Shown here piece by piece: positions 56,581 to 64,000 of a DNA stretch of 64,000 bases (position 1 is its first letter; each line of letters begins with the position of its first letter). The notes below the pieces were generated by a model. The model was not told the origin of the DNA. It saw nothing but the letters and a program-made list of their open reading frames with translations, and made no database searches. Location of the stretch: positions 5,704,001 to 5,768,000 of the forward strand of contig NZ_CP155447.1 of assembly GCF_045290345.1 (NCBI RefSeq). Direction: 5' to 3'. Source of the DNA: Singulisphaera sp045290345. Lineage in GTDB: Bacteria; Planctomycetota; Planctomycetia; Isosphaerales; Isosphaeraceae. Position numbers and translations under genes: made by a program.

Positions 56581-56811
56581 GGGCGGCCTCCTCTTCCTGG
56601 CTATAGAGTTCGCCCTGCTCGGCTCGGCTCGCGGCTTGCCCGTGCCTTCACGAACCAGCCGGGTGATCTCGGGCCAGCTCAGGACCAGGCTGTTATACGC
56701 CAGCGCCTCGGCGGCCCGCTTGTTGCGCTCGCACAACGTAGAGATCCGGTAGCAAAGCTCGCGGGCGGTCTCGGCCTTGGGGGCGAGCGAAAACTGGACA
56801 ACCCCTCCCAT
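56564..56811 (-). pseudogene. 3' remnant of a DUF1156 DNA methyltransferase gene
   Basis: Directly after the stop of the NtrC-type regulator gene, the minus strand reads 'GVVQFSLAPKAETARELCYR', 'STLCERNKRAAEALAYNSLV' and 'SWPEITRLVREGTGKPRAE', which I recognise as the C-terminus of DUF1156 adenine-specific methyltransferase proteins. A 5-bp tandem duplication (TCGGC twice on the plus strand, 56619-56628) shifts the frame; in the shifted frame the family-like ending 'AEQGELYSQEEEAAHEPSA' and a TGA (56564-56566) follow. Everything upstream, including the catalytic domain, is missing, so this is a dead fragment. Its end still carries the ribosome site and start of the PARG-like gene. Confidence 0.65.
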
Positions 56812-58235
56812 CACCCTTCGACGGGTTCGACAAACGCCGCGTCTTTGAAACGAGTGCGATCCAACTCATACTTTTGAAGTTTCTGGGTGACGCTCCGCCG
56901 CGACAGGCCGCTGTGCTTGGCACAGCGAGCGACGTTGCCGCGGTACTGGGCCAGGAGACGCACGAAGTAGTCGCGCTCGACGCGGCCGATCAGGTCGTTG
57001 GTGAGGTCAGGGAGGGGGCGTTCGATGTCGATGAGCGGGCTCGTGTTGATCGGCTTGCGGGTGCGAGGGGCGACGGCGGGCGGAAGCGCGTCGCGGTGGA
57101 TGATCGAGCCGTCGGCCATCGCCACCGCGGCTTTGATCGCATTCTCGAGCTCGCGGATGTGCCCCGGCCAGGTGTGGTCGATGAGCGTCTGCATGGCCTC
57201 CGAGTCGATCTCGGTGACCGGCGGGGTGCTCATCGGCTTGAACTTTTCGAGAAAGTGCATCGCCAGAAGCGGAATGTCCTCGGGTCGCTCGCGGAGGGCG
57301 GGCAGGTCGATCCGGATCACGTTCAAACGATAGAAGAGGTCGGAACGAAACCGGCCCGCCTTGACTTCCTCTTCGAGCCGCTTGTTGCTCGCGGCGACGA
57401 TCCGGACGTCCACCTTGATCGTCTCGGTGCCGCCGACCCGCTCGAACGTGCCGGACTGGAGAACGCGGAGCAGCTTCGACTGCATCGCCGGGGAGACGTC
57501 GCCCACCTCGTCGAGGAAGAGGGTGCCGTTGTCGGCGTGTTCGAACCGCCCTTTTTTCCGCTTATCCGCGCCGGTGAACGAACCACGCTCGTGGCCGAAC
57601 AGCTCACTCTCCAGGAGTGAGTCATGCAGGACCGCGCAGTTCAGGGCGACGAACGGCCCCTGGCGGCGGGTGTCGGCGGCATGGATGGCCTGGGCGACCA
57701 GCTCCTTGCCGGTCCCCGTTTCGCCGTAGACCAGGACCGTCGAGCCGAGCGGACCGACCTGCTTGATCAGGTCGAAGACTTTCCGCATCTTCGGGCTCTT
57801 GGAGACCATGTTGTGGAAGCTGTAGTCCTCGCGCATCTGCATGCGGAGCTGCTGAAGCTCGTCGATCAAGCGGCGGCGCTCGAGGATGCGCTGGACCAGG
57901 AACCGCAAGTGGTCGGGCTCATAGGGCTTGGTGACGAAGTCGTCAGCCCCTGCCTTCATGACGTCGAGCGCCACCTGGGTATCGCCATGGCCGGTCAGGA
58001 CGATGACCCCGAATGGCAGCTTCTCGGCTCGTACCGCCGTCAGCAGCTCGATACCACTCATATCGGGCATTCGCAAGTCGGTGATGACGAGATGGAAGAT
58101 GCGTTCGCGAACGCAGGCCAAGGCGGAACGGCCGTCACTGGCCGTCTCGACCTCAAAGCCGTCCATCTCGAGAATCACTCGCAGGTGCTCACGTATTAGT
58201 GGTGTGTCGTCCACCACGAGGATCCGACGTTTCAT
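56811..58235 (-). CDS. Sigma-54-dependent response regulator (NtrC family)
   Basis: The 474-residue product has a receiver domain (1-120; Asp in 'LVITDLRMPDMSG', 'FVTKPY'), a sigma-54 AAA+ domain (about 140-375; Walker A 'GETGTGKELVAQAIH', sigma-54 contact 'GSFTGADKR' in GAFTGA form with Ser for Ala, Walker B 'GTLFLDEVGD', 'FRSDLFYRLNV') and a Fis-type helix-turn-helix ('YRGNVARCAKHSGLSRRSVT'). It activates sigma-54 promoters when phosphorylated. GGAGG precedes the ATG at 58235. The cognate histidine kinase is not in the window. Its stop codon falls at the junction with the methyltransferase remnant. Confidence 0.93.
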   Translation of the reverse strand: MKRRILVVDDTPLIREHLRVILEMDGFEVETASDGRSALACVRERIFHLVITDLRMPDMSGIELLTAVRAEKLPFGVIVLTGHGDTQVALDVMKAGADDFVTKPYEPDHLRFLVQRILERRRLIDELQQLRMQMREDYSFHNMVSKSPKMRKVFDLIKQVGPLGSTVLVYGETGTGKELVAQAIHAADTRRQGPFVALNCAVLHDSLLESELFGHERGSFTGADKRKKGRFEHADNGTLFLDEVGDVSPAMQSKLLRVLQSGTFERVGGTETIKVDVRIVAASNKRLEEEVKAGRFRSDLFYRLNVIRIDLPALRERPEDIPLLAMHFLEKFKPMSTPPVTEIDSEAMQTLIDHTWPGHIRELENAIKAAVAMADGSIIHRDALPPAVAPRTRKPINTSPLIDIERPLPDLTNDLIGRVERDYFVRLLAQYRGNVARCAKHSGLSRRSVTQKLQKYELDRTRFKDAAFVEPVEG

Positions 58236-58350
58236 GAAACCCCCTCCTTCGTCGCTCATTCTTGAGGTGTATGGTCCGATCCTTGGACGGGGGCTGTTAG
58301 AGGAGGTGTGTTTGCCCCACGTCAGATTGCGTTGTCAGTGAGTCAGTAAG

Positions 58351-59988
58351 TCAGTGGGTGGCAGACTCGGGTTCGCGTCCGGGCAATTCCGAGTCCTTGG
58401 TTTTCGGCGCCGATTGCTGGGGAATCAGGCGAATCTCGGCCTTCTTTCCTTTCAAGATTCGAATCACGAGATCCTGCCCTGCCTGGGCTCCGGCGAGGGC
58501 CTTACGGAGGTCGTCGAGACTGTTGACTTCATGATCGGCCACCCGGGTCAGGACCATGCCGGCCTCCAAGCCCCCTTGGTCGGCAGGTCCGTCCTTCTCG
58601 ACGTCGACGATCACAATTCCGAGTTCGGGTCGATCCAACCGGTAGCGGCGGTCCAAGCCGAGCGAGTGTTCACTGATTCGCAGGCCGAGAGTGGCGAAAC
58701 TGACGGCGTTTGTCCGAAAGTCGGTCTCGCGCGGTTCGGCAAGCACTTCAGCCGCGGGATCACCCGAACGCGCGGGATTGGTTGGTCGCGAAATCGGAGG
58801 ACGGGCGCGGAAAAGACTCGCACCCGGGTCCAATTCCAAAGGGGGCTCTGCCCCAGGGCGACCTGGAGCCTCGAGACGACCCGACGGGTCGGGACGAACA
58901 GGTATCTCGGGCAGGCCGAATGACTCGGGTTGGGATTTGGGGGTAATCGTCACCTCTTTCCGCTCGCCATCGCGATCGATCGTCAAGGTCAGCGGCCGGT
59001 CGACGGCCGCAAACTCAATGGCCGCCTGGAGCGATCCTGGACCGGCAATCGGCTTGCCGTCGAGGTTGAGGATGACATCACCCCGGATCAGGCCCGCCTC
59101 GGCGGCCGGGCTGCCCGGCGAAACACCGTTGACCGCAACGGCACGGAACTGTTTGAGTTGCTCGCTTCGATTCTGATCGATGGGGCCGATCTGAATCCCG
59201 AGGTAGGCTCGACGGACCCGGCCGTGCTCGATCAGGTCGGTGGCCACCCGGCGCGCTCTCGAGGCCGGGATCGCGAACCCGACTCCCTCATAACCCCCGC
59301 CCGTCGTCTTGATCGCCGTGTTGATCCCGACGATCTCCCCTTTCATATTGATCAAGGGGCCTCCGGAATTGCCCGGATTGATCGCCGCGTCGGTCTGGAT
59401 CAGGTCTTCGTACATCGCCACGCCGATCCCGCGTCCTTTGCCGCTGACGATTCCGGCTGTGACCGTTCCGGACAGGCCGAAGGGCTGGCCAACCGCGAGG
59501 ACCCAGTCACCGATCTCCAGCGGCCCGCTCTCGCCCCAATCGGCTCGGGAGAGCCCCTTGCCATCAATGATCAACAGCGCCAGGTCACTCTTGGGGTCGC
59601 GACGAACCTGAGAGACGGGCCGCTCCCGGCCATCTTCGAGGATCACAACAACTCGTGAACTCCCCTGCACGACGTGATCGTTGGTCAGGACGTAGCCCTT
59701 GTCGGCGTCAATGATCACGCCCGAACCACCCCCGGTTCCCTCACGAGGCGGCCCCTCGGGGAGGATCCCAGGCGGGAGCTGACCGCCCCGACCATTCCCC
59801 TCGAAAGGATTCGGCCGACCGATCGGGCGAACCGTCACCACGGCGGGCAAAACGCGTTGGGCGGCCTTGCGAAAGCTGGCCGAGAGCGACTCGGCCTCGC
59901 CTTGGCCGAACGCTGTCAGGGTCCCGAACGAACAGAGAGCGAGCGTCGTCAGCGACACGACCGCCGGCGATCGGAAGGTTGTCGGCAT
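58351..59988 (-). CDS. HtrA/DegP-type periplasmic serine protease
   Basis: The 545-residue product has a signal peptide ('VVSLTTLALCSFGTLTAFGQ') and a trypsin-like domain with the full triad: His in 'LTNDHVVQ', Asp in 'SDLALLII', Ser in 'NPGNSGGPLINMKG'. A first PDZ domain follows (about 285-380; 'YLGIQIGPI', 'GLIRGDVILNLDGKPI'), then a Pro-rich linker, and a second PDZ-like domain at the C-terminus (about 440-520; 'GGLEAGMVLTRVADHEVNS'). HtrA proteins degrade or refold damaged envelope proteins. The linker of about 60 residues between the PDZ domains is longer than in DegP. Start at 59988 is the Met before the signal peptide. Confidence 0.92.
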   Translation of the reverse strand: MPTTFRSPAVVSLTTLALCSFGTLTAFGQGEAESLSASFRKAAQRVLPAVVTVRPIGRPNPFEGNGRGGQLPPGILPEGPPREGTGGGSGVIIDADKGYVLTNDHVVQGSSRVVVILEDGRERPVSQVRRDPKSDLALLIIDGKGLSRADWGESGPLEIGDWVLAVGQPFGLSGTVTAGIVSGKGRGIGVAMYEDLIQTDAAINPGNSGGPLINMKGEIVGINTAIKTTGGGYEGVGFAIPASRARRVATDLIEHGRVRRAYLGIQIGPIDQNRSEQLKQFRAVAVNGVSPGSPAAEAGLIRGDVILNLDGKPIAGPGSLQAAIEFAAVDRPLTLTIDRDGERKEVTITPKSQPESFGLPEIPVRPDPSGRLEAPGRPGAEPPLELDPGASLFRARPPISRPTNPARSGDPAAEVLAEPRETDFRTNAVSFATLGLRISEHSLGLDRRYRLDRPELGIVIVDVEKDGPADQGGLEAGMVLTRVADHEVNSLDDLRKALAGAQAGQDLVIRILKGKKAEIRLIPQQSAPKTKDSELPGREPESATH

Positions 59989-60461
59989 CCGTCTCACCCC
60001 ATCCGTGTCCACTCGTGGCGGGCCATCTCCATTACTGGAGTGCGCAAACCCGCGCCACCTGCACTTTTTGACTATAACGCGAAGCCCTCCGCCATGCCAA
60101 GCCCCACGCCAACCTCCAGGGGAGGCCACAAAAATTCAAGGGAATCGCTCAGGGTGAAGTTCGTTTCAAGCATCAACCCCCAGAACTCCCAAGCCCCCCA
60201 ATCTTTCATGCACCCGCCCTCTTAAAAGGGTTCGCACCTCTTATCTCGCCTTGTTACACCGCACTTGACGCTTATTTCAGGCAGCTCAGCTCCCGCATAC
60301 GATGAGAGCCGCTCGCTTGGATTCCAGAAATCCCGTTGTGAACGACTTCTTATTGGCCATGAGTTCGATTATGATTTTCCCCTGCGATTACCTTCTTTCC
60401 CACCTCTTACTCTCGTCAGCGTTCCCGCGACTACGAGGTCCATACCTAGAGGATGAGGCTC
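59989..60461. other. Divergent intergenic region
   Basis: The 473 bases between the HtrA and HEAT protein genes contain no gene that I can support. TTGACG at 60265-60270 could be part of a promoter for the rightward gene, but no matching -10 is evident. Confidence 0.4.
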
Positions 60462-61934
60462 ATGTCTCTCGCATTCCAGTGCGAACAATGCGGCAAGGAC
60501 TTCGTAGTCGGAGATGAACTGGCTGGCAAACGTTGCCGGTGCAAACAATGCGGCCATGTGTTCGCGATCCCGAGCGGCCGGTCGAACGGCCCTGCACCGG
60601 CGCCACCGCGAGCATCCGCTCAACCGGCGGCTCCACGGCGTTCGCGTTCGCCCGAGTCGAAATCATCGCCCCAGCGGTTCGCCCGCGAGCGCGTCTCCAA
60701 CGGTGTTGAAGACCCTTACGGCATTGACGATCCCTACGGGTTCGAGGACGAGGTGAAGCCGAAGATGCCTCCACGCGCCGAGCCCGACCTCGGCGAAATC
60801 CTTCCTCAACGACCGCGCGTTCCGAAAAAGCACCGGGGCAAGCGTTCGAAATCGGAATCCTGGAACCAATCAAACTTTCCGGCATGGGCGATTCTCTTCG
60901 GGATTCTCATCAGTCTCTTCTTCACTGGGTTGACCTGGAGGCGGAATTCCGCCGACCTGACTTTCGGCTGGTTCGTCCTCGCATTCGTCCTCAATGCGAT
61001 ACGGATCTCAGGCGTCCTTGGCTTATTGGGCGTCGCCTACAGAGAAGGTGCGGGCCACGCCATCGGCTGCTTGTTTATACCGTTCTACCTACTCTATTAT
61101 GCCTATACCCGCTGGGATCGGATGAGCGAAACGTTTACCACCGCATTTATCGGGGGGATCCTGGTCATCTTGGGAACTGCGTATAAACCCGAGGCCTTCC
61201 ACTTTTCGGCCGACACCCCCCTTCCAAGAATGGCAGGGGTTCCCGACCATGCCCGGCCCCCCGGCCCCTGGATGCTGCAGAGGCCCGGCCCGGGATTCCC
61301 GCAACCCAATCCAGGGCCGCCCGTCGCCCCGGCGCCGGCCCGGGTCATCCTGAGCGACTTCACTGACCAGGTCCTTGCCGATCTCAAGGCGCCCGAGCCC
61401 CGCTTCCGGCACGATGCCTTGAGGCGGCTCAAGAACGCACCGCCGAACGACCGACGTGAGGAGGTCGCCAAGGCAATCGAGCCCCTGCTTTCGGATCCCG
61501 ATGGTTTCTGCCGCTCCGACGCCGCCTCGGCTCTAGCCGTCTGGGGTGGGCCCGAGTCCACCCCGGCCTTGATCAAGGGCCTCAAGGATCCCGCGTTCAA
61601 CGTCCGCTGGGCGATTCTCGACGCGTTCAGGGACAGACCCGACCCCAAGGCCGCCGATGCACTTGTCGACTACATGATGACCTCCGACGACCGTGGCAAG
61701 GCCGCCGAAGCGCTCCAGGCGATCGGGCCAGCGGCGGAGGACGCCGTCATCCGCGGTTTAAACCACCACGACGATTTCGCCCGATTGGACACCTGCAAAA
61801 TCCTCCAGGCGATCGGAACCCTCAAAAGCGTTCCCGCGTTACAGGATCTCGTCATCGCCAACAAGGGACATGGACTCGATTCCATGGCTGCCCGCGACGC
61901 GTTGAAGCAGATCCAATTCAGGCATGCCCGCTGA
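60462..61934 (+). CDS. Zinc-ribbon membrane protein with HEAT repeats
   Basis: The 490-residue product begins with a Cys4 zinc ribbon ('FQCEQCGKDFVVGDELAGKR' followed by 'CRCKQCGHVF'), of the MJ0042 type common in planctomycete proteins. A Pro-rich linker follows, then about four membrane helices ('WAILFGILISLFFTGLTW', 'WFVLAFVLNAIRISGVLGLL', 'AFIGGILVILGTAYK'), another Pro/Gly-rich stretch, and a C-terminal domain of HEAT-like repeats (about 330-490; 'GFCRSDAASALAVWGGPEST', 'KAAEALQAIGPAAEDAVIRG'). The HEAT part would bind a partner protein. The ATG at 60462 is preceded by GAGG; ATG at 60453 is also possible. Confidence 0.75.
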   Translation: MSLAFQCEQCGKDFVVGDELAGKRCRCKQCGHVFAIPSGRSNGPAPAPPRASAQPAAPRRSRSPESKSSPQRFARERVSNGVEDPYGIDDPYGFEDEVKPKMPPRAEPDLGEILPQRPRVPKKHRGKRSKSESWNQSNFPAWAILFGILISLFFTGLTWRRNSADLTFGWFVLAFVLNAIRISGVLGLLGVAYREGAGHAIGCLFIPFYLLYYAYTRWDRMSETFTTAFIGGILVILGTAYKPEAFHFSADTPLPRMAGVPDHARPPGPWMLQRPGPGFPQPNPGPPVAPAPARVILSDFTDQVLADLKAPEPRFRHDALRRLKNAPPNDRREEVAKAIEPLLSDPDGFCRSDAASALAVWGGPESTPALIKGLKDPAFNVRWAILDAFRDRPDPKAADALVDYMMTSDDRGKAAEALQAIGPAAEDAVIRGLNHHDDFARLDTCKILQAIGTLKSVPALQDLVIANKGHGLDSMAARDALKQIQFRHAR

Positions 61935-62059
61935 CCCCACACCCAGGCGGATCGATCTCCCAACGCTCGGCCTCTTGAGCGGAGTGGTTGGCCCGTCTAT
62001 AATCTTTAGTTCGTGAACGTCTGCCTCGTGCCCTGCGCCGCGGGATCAGGAGGACCGGC

Positions 62060-62461
62060 ATGCCCTCGGCGTCGTCATGGCCACTCTGGGGATGGAGCGC
62101 CCCGGTTCGAGGCCTGCTCATCGTGTCGACGGTGGTAGGTGCCATCGGCTTGCTCATCGCCGCGCCGAGAGGAAAGGACGCCCCCGCGCCGGTGCCTCCC
62201 TTGATCGTGGATCCGAACACCGCCCCTGCTCCGGTCCTGATGGCACTGCCCAGGCTCGGTCCTTCCCTCGTCGGCCGGATCGTCGCGGCGCGAGCGCAGG
62301 CTCCGTTCCGGTCCATCGATGACCTCGAGCTCCGGGTCCGAGGCCTGGGGCCGGCCACCATCAAGGCGCTCCGACCTCACCTCCGAATTGATCCCACGAG
62401 CCATCAAGGCCCCGACCTCTCGCTCTCGGCGGCTCCTTCCATGGCCCATCACGCTCGTTGA
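62060..62461 (+). CDS. ComEA-like helix-hairpin-helix membrane protein
   Basis: The 133-residue product has one N-terminal membrane helix ('RGLLIVSTVVGAIGLLIAAP') and a helix-hairpin-helix module of the ComEA kind ('VDPNTAPAPVLMALPRLGPS', 'IDDLELRVRGLGPATIKALR'). ComEA binds incoming double-stranded DNA at the membrane in competent bacteria. AGGAGG at 62048-62053 marks the ATG at 62060. It lies 10 bases before uvrB on the same strand and may be cotranscribed with it; whether it works in DNA uptake or repair is open. Confidence 0.78.
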   Translation: MPSASSWPLWGWSAPVRGLLIVSTVVGAIGLLIAAPRGKDAPAPVPPLIVDPNTAPAPVLMALPRLGPSLVGRIVAARAQAPFRSIDDLELRVRGLGPATIKALRPHLRIDPTSHQGPDLSLSAAPSMAHHAR

Positions 62462-62471
62462 ACGGATCCCC

Positions 62472-64000
62472 ATGCCCGATTTCCAGTTGGCGTCCCCCTA
62501 TCAACCGGCCGGAGATCAGCCCAAAGCGATTGCGCAACTGACGCAAGGGCTGCGCGACGGGCACAAGCACCAGACGCTCCTCGGCGTGACCGGCTCGGGC
62601 AAGACATTCACGATGGCGAACGTGATCGCCCAGATGAATCGCCCGGCGCTCGTCATGTCCCACAACAAAACCCTCGCGGCGCAGCTCTACGGCGAGTTCA
62701 AAGAGTTTTTCCCACACAACGCCGTTCGTTATTTCGTCAGTTACTACGACTACTATCAGCCCGAAGCCTACATCCCCCAGCGCGACATCTATATCGAGAA
62801 GGACGCCTCGATCAACGACGAGATCGAACGGCTCCGACTGGCGGCCACCAGTGCCCTGGTCAGCCGTAACGATGTGATCGTCATCGCCAGCGTTTCGTGC
62901 ATCTACGGCCTCGGTTCCCCCGAAGACTACCGCAAGATGATGGTCCGTCTCAAAGTGGGCGAAAATATCGACCGCGATGAGATGCTCCTTCGCCTGGTCG
63001 AGATCCAGTACGACCGCAACGACATCAGCTTCGAACGCGGCAAATTCCGGGTCCGGGGCGACGTTGTCGAAATCTGGCCGGCCTACGAGGAGATCGCCTT
63101 CCGGATCGAGCTCTTTGGCGACGAGATCGAAACCCTCTCCGTGATCGACCCGCTCACCGGCTCGGTTATCGAAAAAAAAGACGACATGTACATCTATCCG
63201 GCCAAGCACTTTGTCTTGCCGGAAGATCGGATCCAGGGGGCCGTCGAACGGATTCAGGAGGAGCTCAAGGAGCGGCTCAATACGCTCCGCGAACAAGGCA
63301 AGCTCCTCGAAGCGCAACGGCTCGAAGCGCGAACCCGGTACGACGTCGAGATGCTCCTGGAGGTCGGCTACTGCTCGGGGATCGAGAACTATAGCAGGCC
63401 GCTCGCCGGCAAAAAAGCAGGCGAAACCCCGAACACCTTGCTCGACTTCTTTCCGCCCGACAGCCTCCTCTTCATCGACGAGTCGCACGTCAGCGTCCCG
63501 CAGATCCGAGGAATGTTCGCCGGTGATTTCAGCCGCAAGAGCACCCTCGTCGAGCACGGCTTCCGCCTCCCCAGCGCCCTGGACAACCGGCCGCTCCGGT
63601 TCGACGAGTGGGAACTGAAGCTCGGATCTCGCGTCTACGTCTCGGCAACCCCCGGCGACTATGAAGTGGCGATGTCAGGGGGCGAGATCGTCGAGCAGGT
63701 GATCCGCCCAACCGGCCTGATCGACCCGGTCGTGAGAATCGAGCCAGCCCGTGGCCAGGTCCCCGCGCTCGTGAAAGAGGTCAAAATCCGGGCCGCTCGC
63801 GGCGAGCGGGTTCTGGTCACGACGCTCACCAAACGTCTCGCCGAGGACCTCTCGCGGTTCATGAAGGAGCAAGGCCTCCGCTGCAAGTGGTTGCACTCCG
63901 AGCTCAACGCCATCGAGCGCATGACGATCCTCCGCGAACTCCGCGAAGGAGCCTTCGATACCCTGATTGGCGTCAACCTGCTCCGCGAAGGACTCGACCT
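62472..64000 (+). CDS. uvrB: Excinuclease ABC subunit B (truncated by window edge)
   Basis: UvrB is the damage-verification helicase of nucleotide excision repair. The first 509 residues are present: 'FQLASPYQPAGDQPKAIAQL', Walker A 'LLGVTGSGKTFTMANV', the beta-hairpin 'YYDYYQPEAYIPQRDIYIEK', Walker B 'LLFIDESHVSVPQI', 'VYVSATPGDYE', and helicase motifs 'RVLVTTLTKRLAEDL' and 'KWLHSELNAIERM'. The remaining part (about 170 residues) lies outside the window. The ATG at 62472 is the standard family start although no strong ribosome site precedes it, which fits coupling to the HhH gene. Confidence 0.96.
   Translation, partial: MPDFQLASPYQPAGDQPKAIAQLTQGLRDGHKHQTLLGVTGSGKTFTMANVIAQMNRPALVMSHNKTLAAQLYGEFKEFFPHNAVRYFVSYYDYYQPEAYIPQRDIYIEKDASINDEIERLRLAATSALVSRNDVIVIASVSCIYGLGSPEDYRKMMVRLKVGENIDRDEMLLRLVEIQYDRNDISFERGKFRVRGDVVEIWPAYEEIAFRIELFGDEIETLSVIDPLTGSVIEKKDDMYIYPAKHFVLPEDRIQGAVERIQEELKERLNTLREQGKLLEAQRLEARTRYDVEMLLEVGYCSGIENYSRPLAGKKAGETPNTLLDFFPPDSLLFIDESHVSVPQIRGMFAGDFSRKSTLVEHGFRLPSALDNRPLRFDEWELKLGSRVYVSATPGDYEVAMSGGEIVEQVIRPTGLIDPVVRIEPARGQVPALVKEVKIRAARGERVLVTTLTKRLAEDLSRFMKEQGLRCKWLHSELNAIERMTILRELREGAFDTLIGVNLLREGLD

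Overview
The window looks like high-GC chromosomal DNA of a planctomycete, probably of the Isosphaeraceae type. The reasons are the families present: three copies of the planctomycete 'surface cytochrome' set (DUF1549/DUF1553 and DUF1501), a DUF1559 prepilin-like protein, a TIGR03067 protein, two secreted proteins with the planctomycete N-terminal 'LExxED' motif, an ECF sigma factor overlapping a Ser/Thr kinase gene, and a double-length UvrA. I see no rRNA, tRNA, CRISPR array, insertion sequence or phage structural gene.

Layout. 1-9.4 kb: 3' end of aroE, csrA, a sugar-isomerase-like TIM barrel, a GH15-like glycosidase, a heparinase II/III-like lyase, a small Cys protein and a stand-alone SpoIIE-type phosphatase. 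9.4-13.6 kb: a secreted Pro/Glu-rich repeat protein, then DUF3006 and a lipoprotein MBL-HhH protein that overlap by 4 bp. 13.7-27.3 kb: DUF1501, a DUF1549/1553 gene and a DUF1501 gene that read as one frame through a probable 1-base frameshift, a ROK regulator, a large DUF4394 surface protein, a ceramidase-like enzyme and a third DUF1549/1553 protein. 27.4-34.9 kb: membrane proteins and a four-gene run (Cys-rich secreted protein, DUF1559, sialidase-fold protein, cytochrome c-thioredoxin fusion). 35-39.6 kb: receiver-RsbW fusion, kinase, ECF sigma factor and a small secreted protein. 39.9-43 kb: a housekeeping operon on the minus strand (nusB, TIGR03067, PHP, ftsY). 44-50.4 kb: tandem uvrA. 50.6-56.8 kb: an accessory island. 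56.8-64 kb: an NtrC-type regulator, an HtrA protease, a HEAT protein, a ComEA-like HhH protein and the 5' part of uvrB.

The most interesting stretch is 50.6-56.8 kb. On the minus strand it holds the 3' end of what I read as a DUF1156 DNA methyltransferase (frameshifted by a 5-bp tandem duplication), an intact PARG-like gene whose start codon sits inside that 3' end behind a strong Shine-Dalgarno, a perfect 27-bp inverted repeat, a decayed DUF499/Swt1-HEPN ATPase reduced to its N-terminal and C-terminal pieces, a frameshifted unknown gene, a coiled-coil protein and a TPR-AAA+ ATPase. I read this as the wreck of a methylation/ATPase (phage-defence-like) island in which an ADP-ribose glycohydrolase-like gene was translationally coupled to the methyltransferase and is the part still intact. 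Family names come from motif recognition without a database search.
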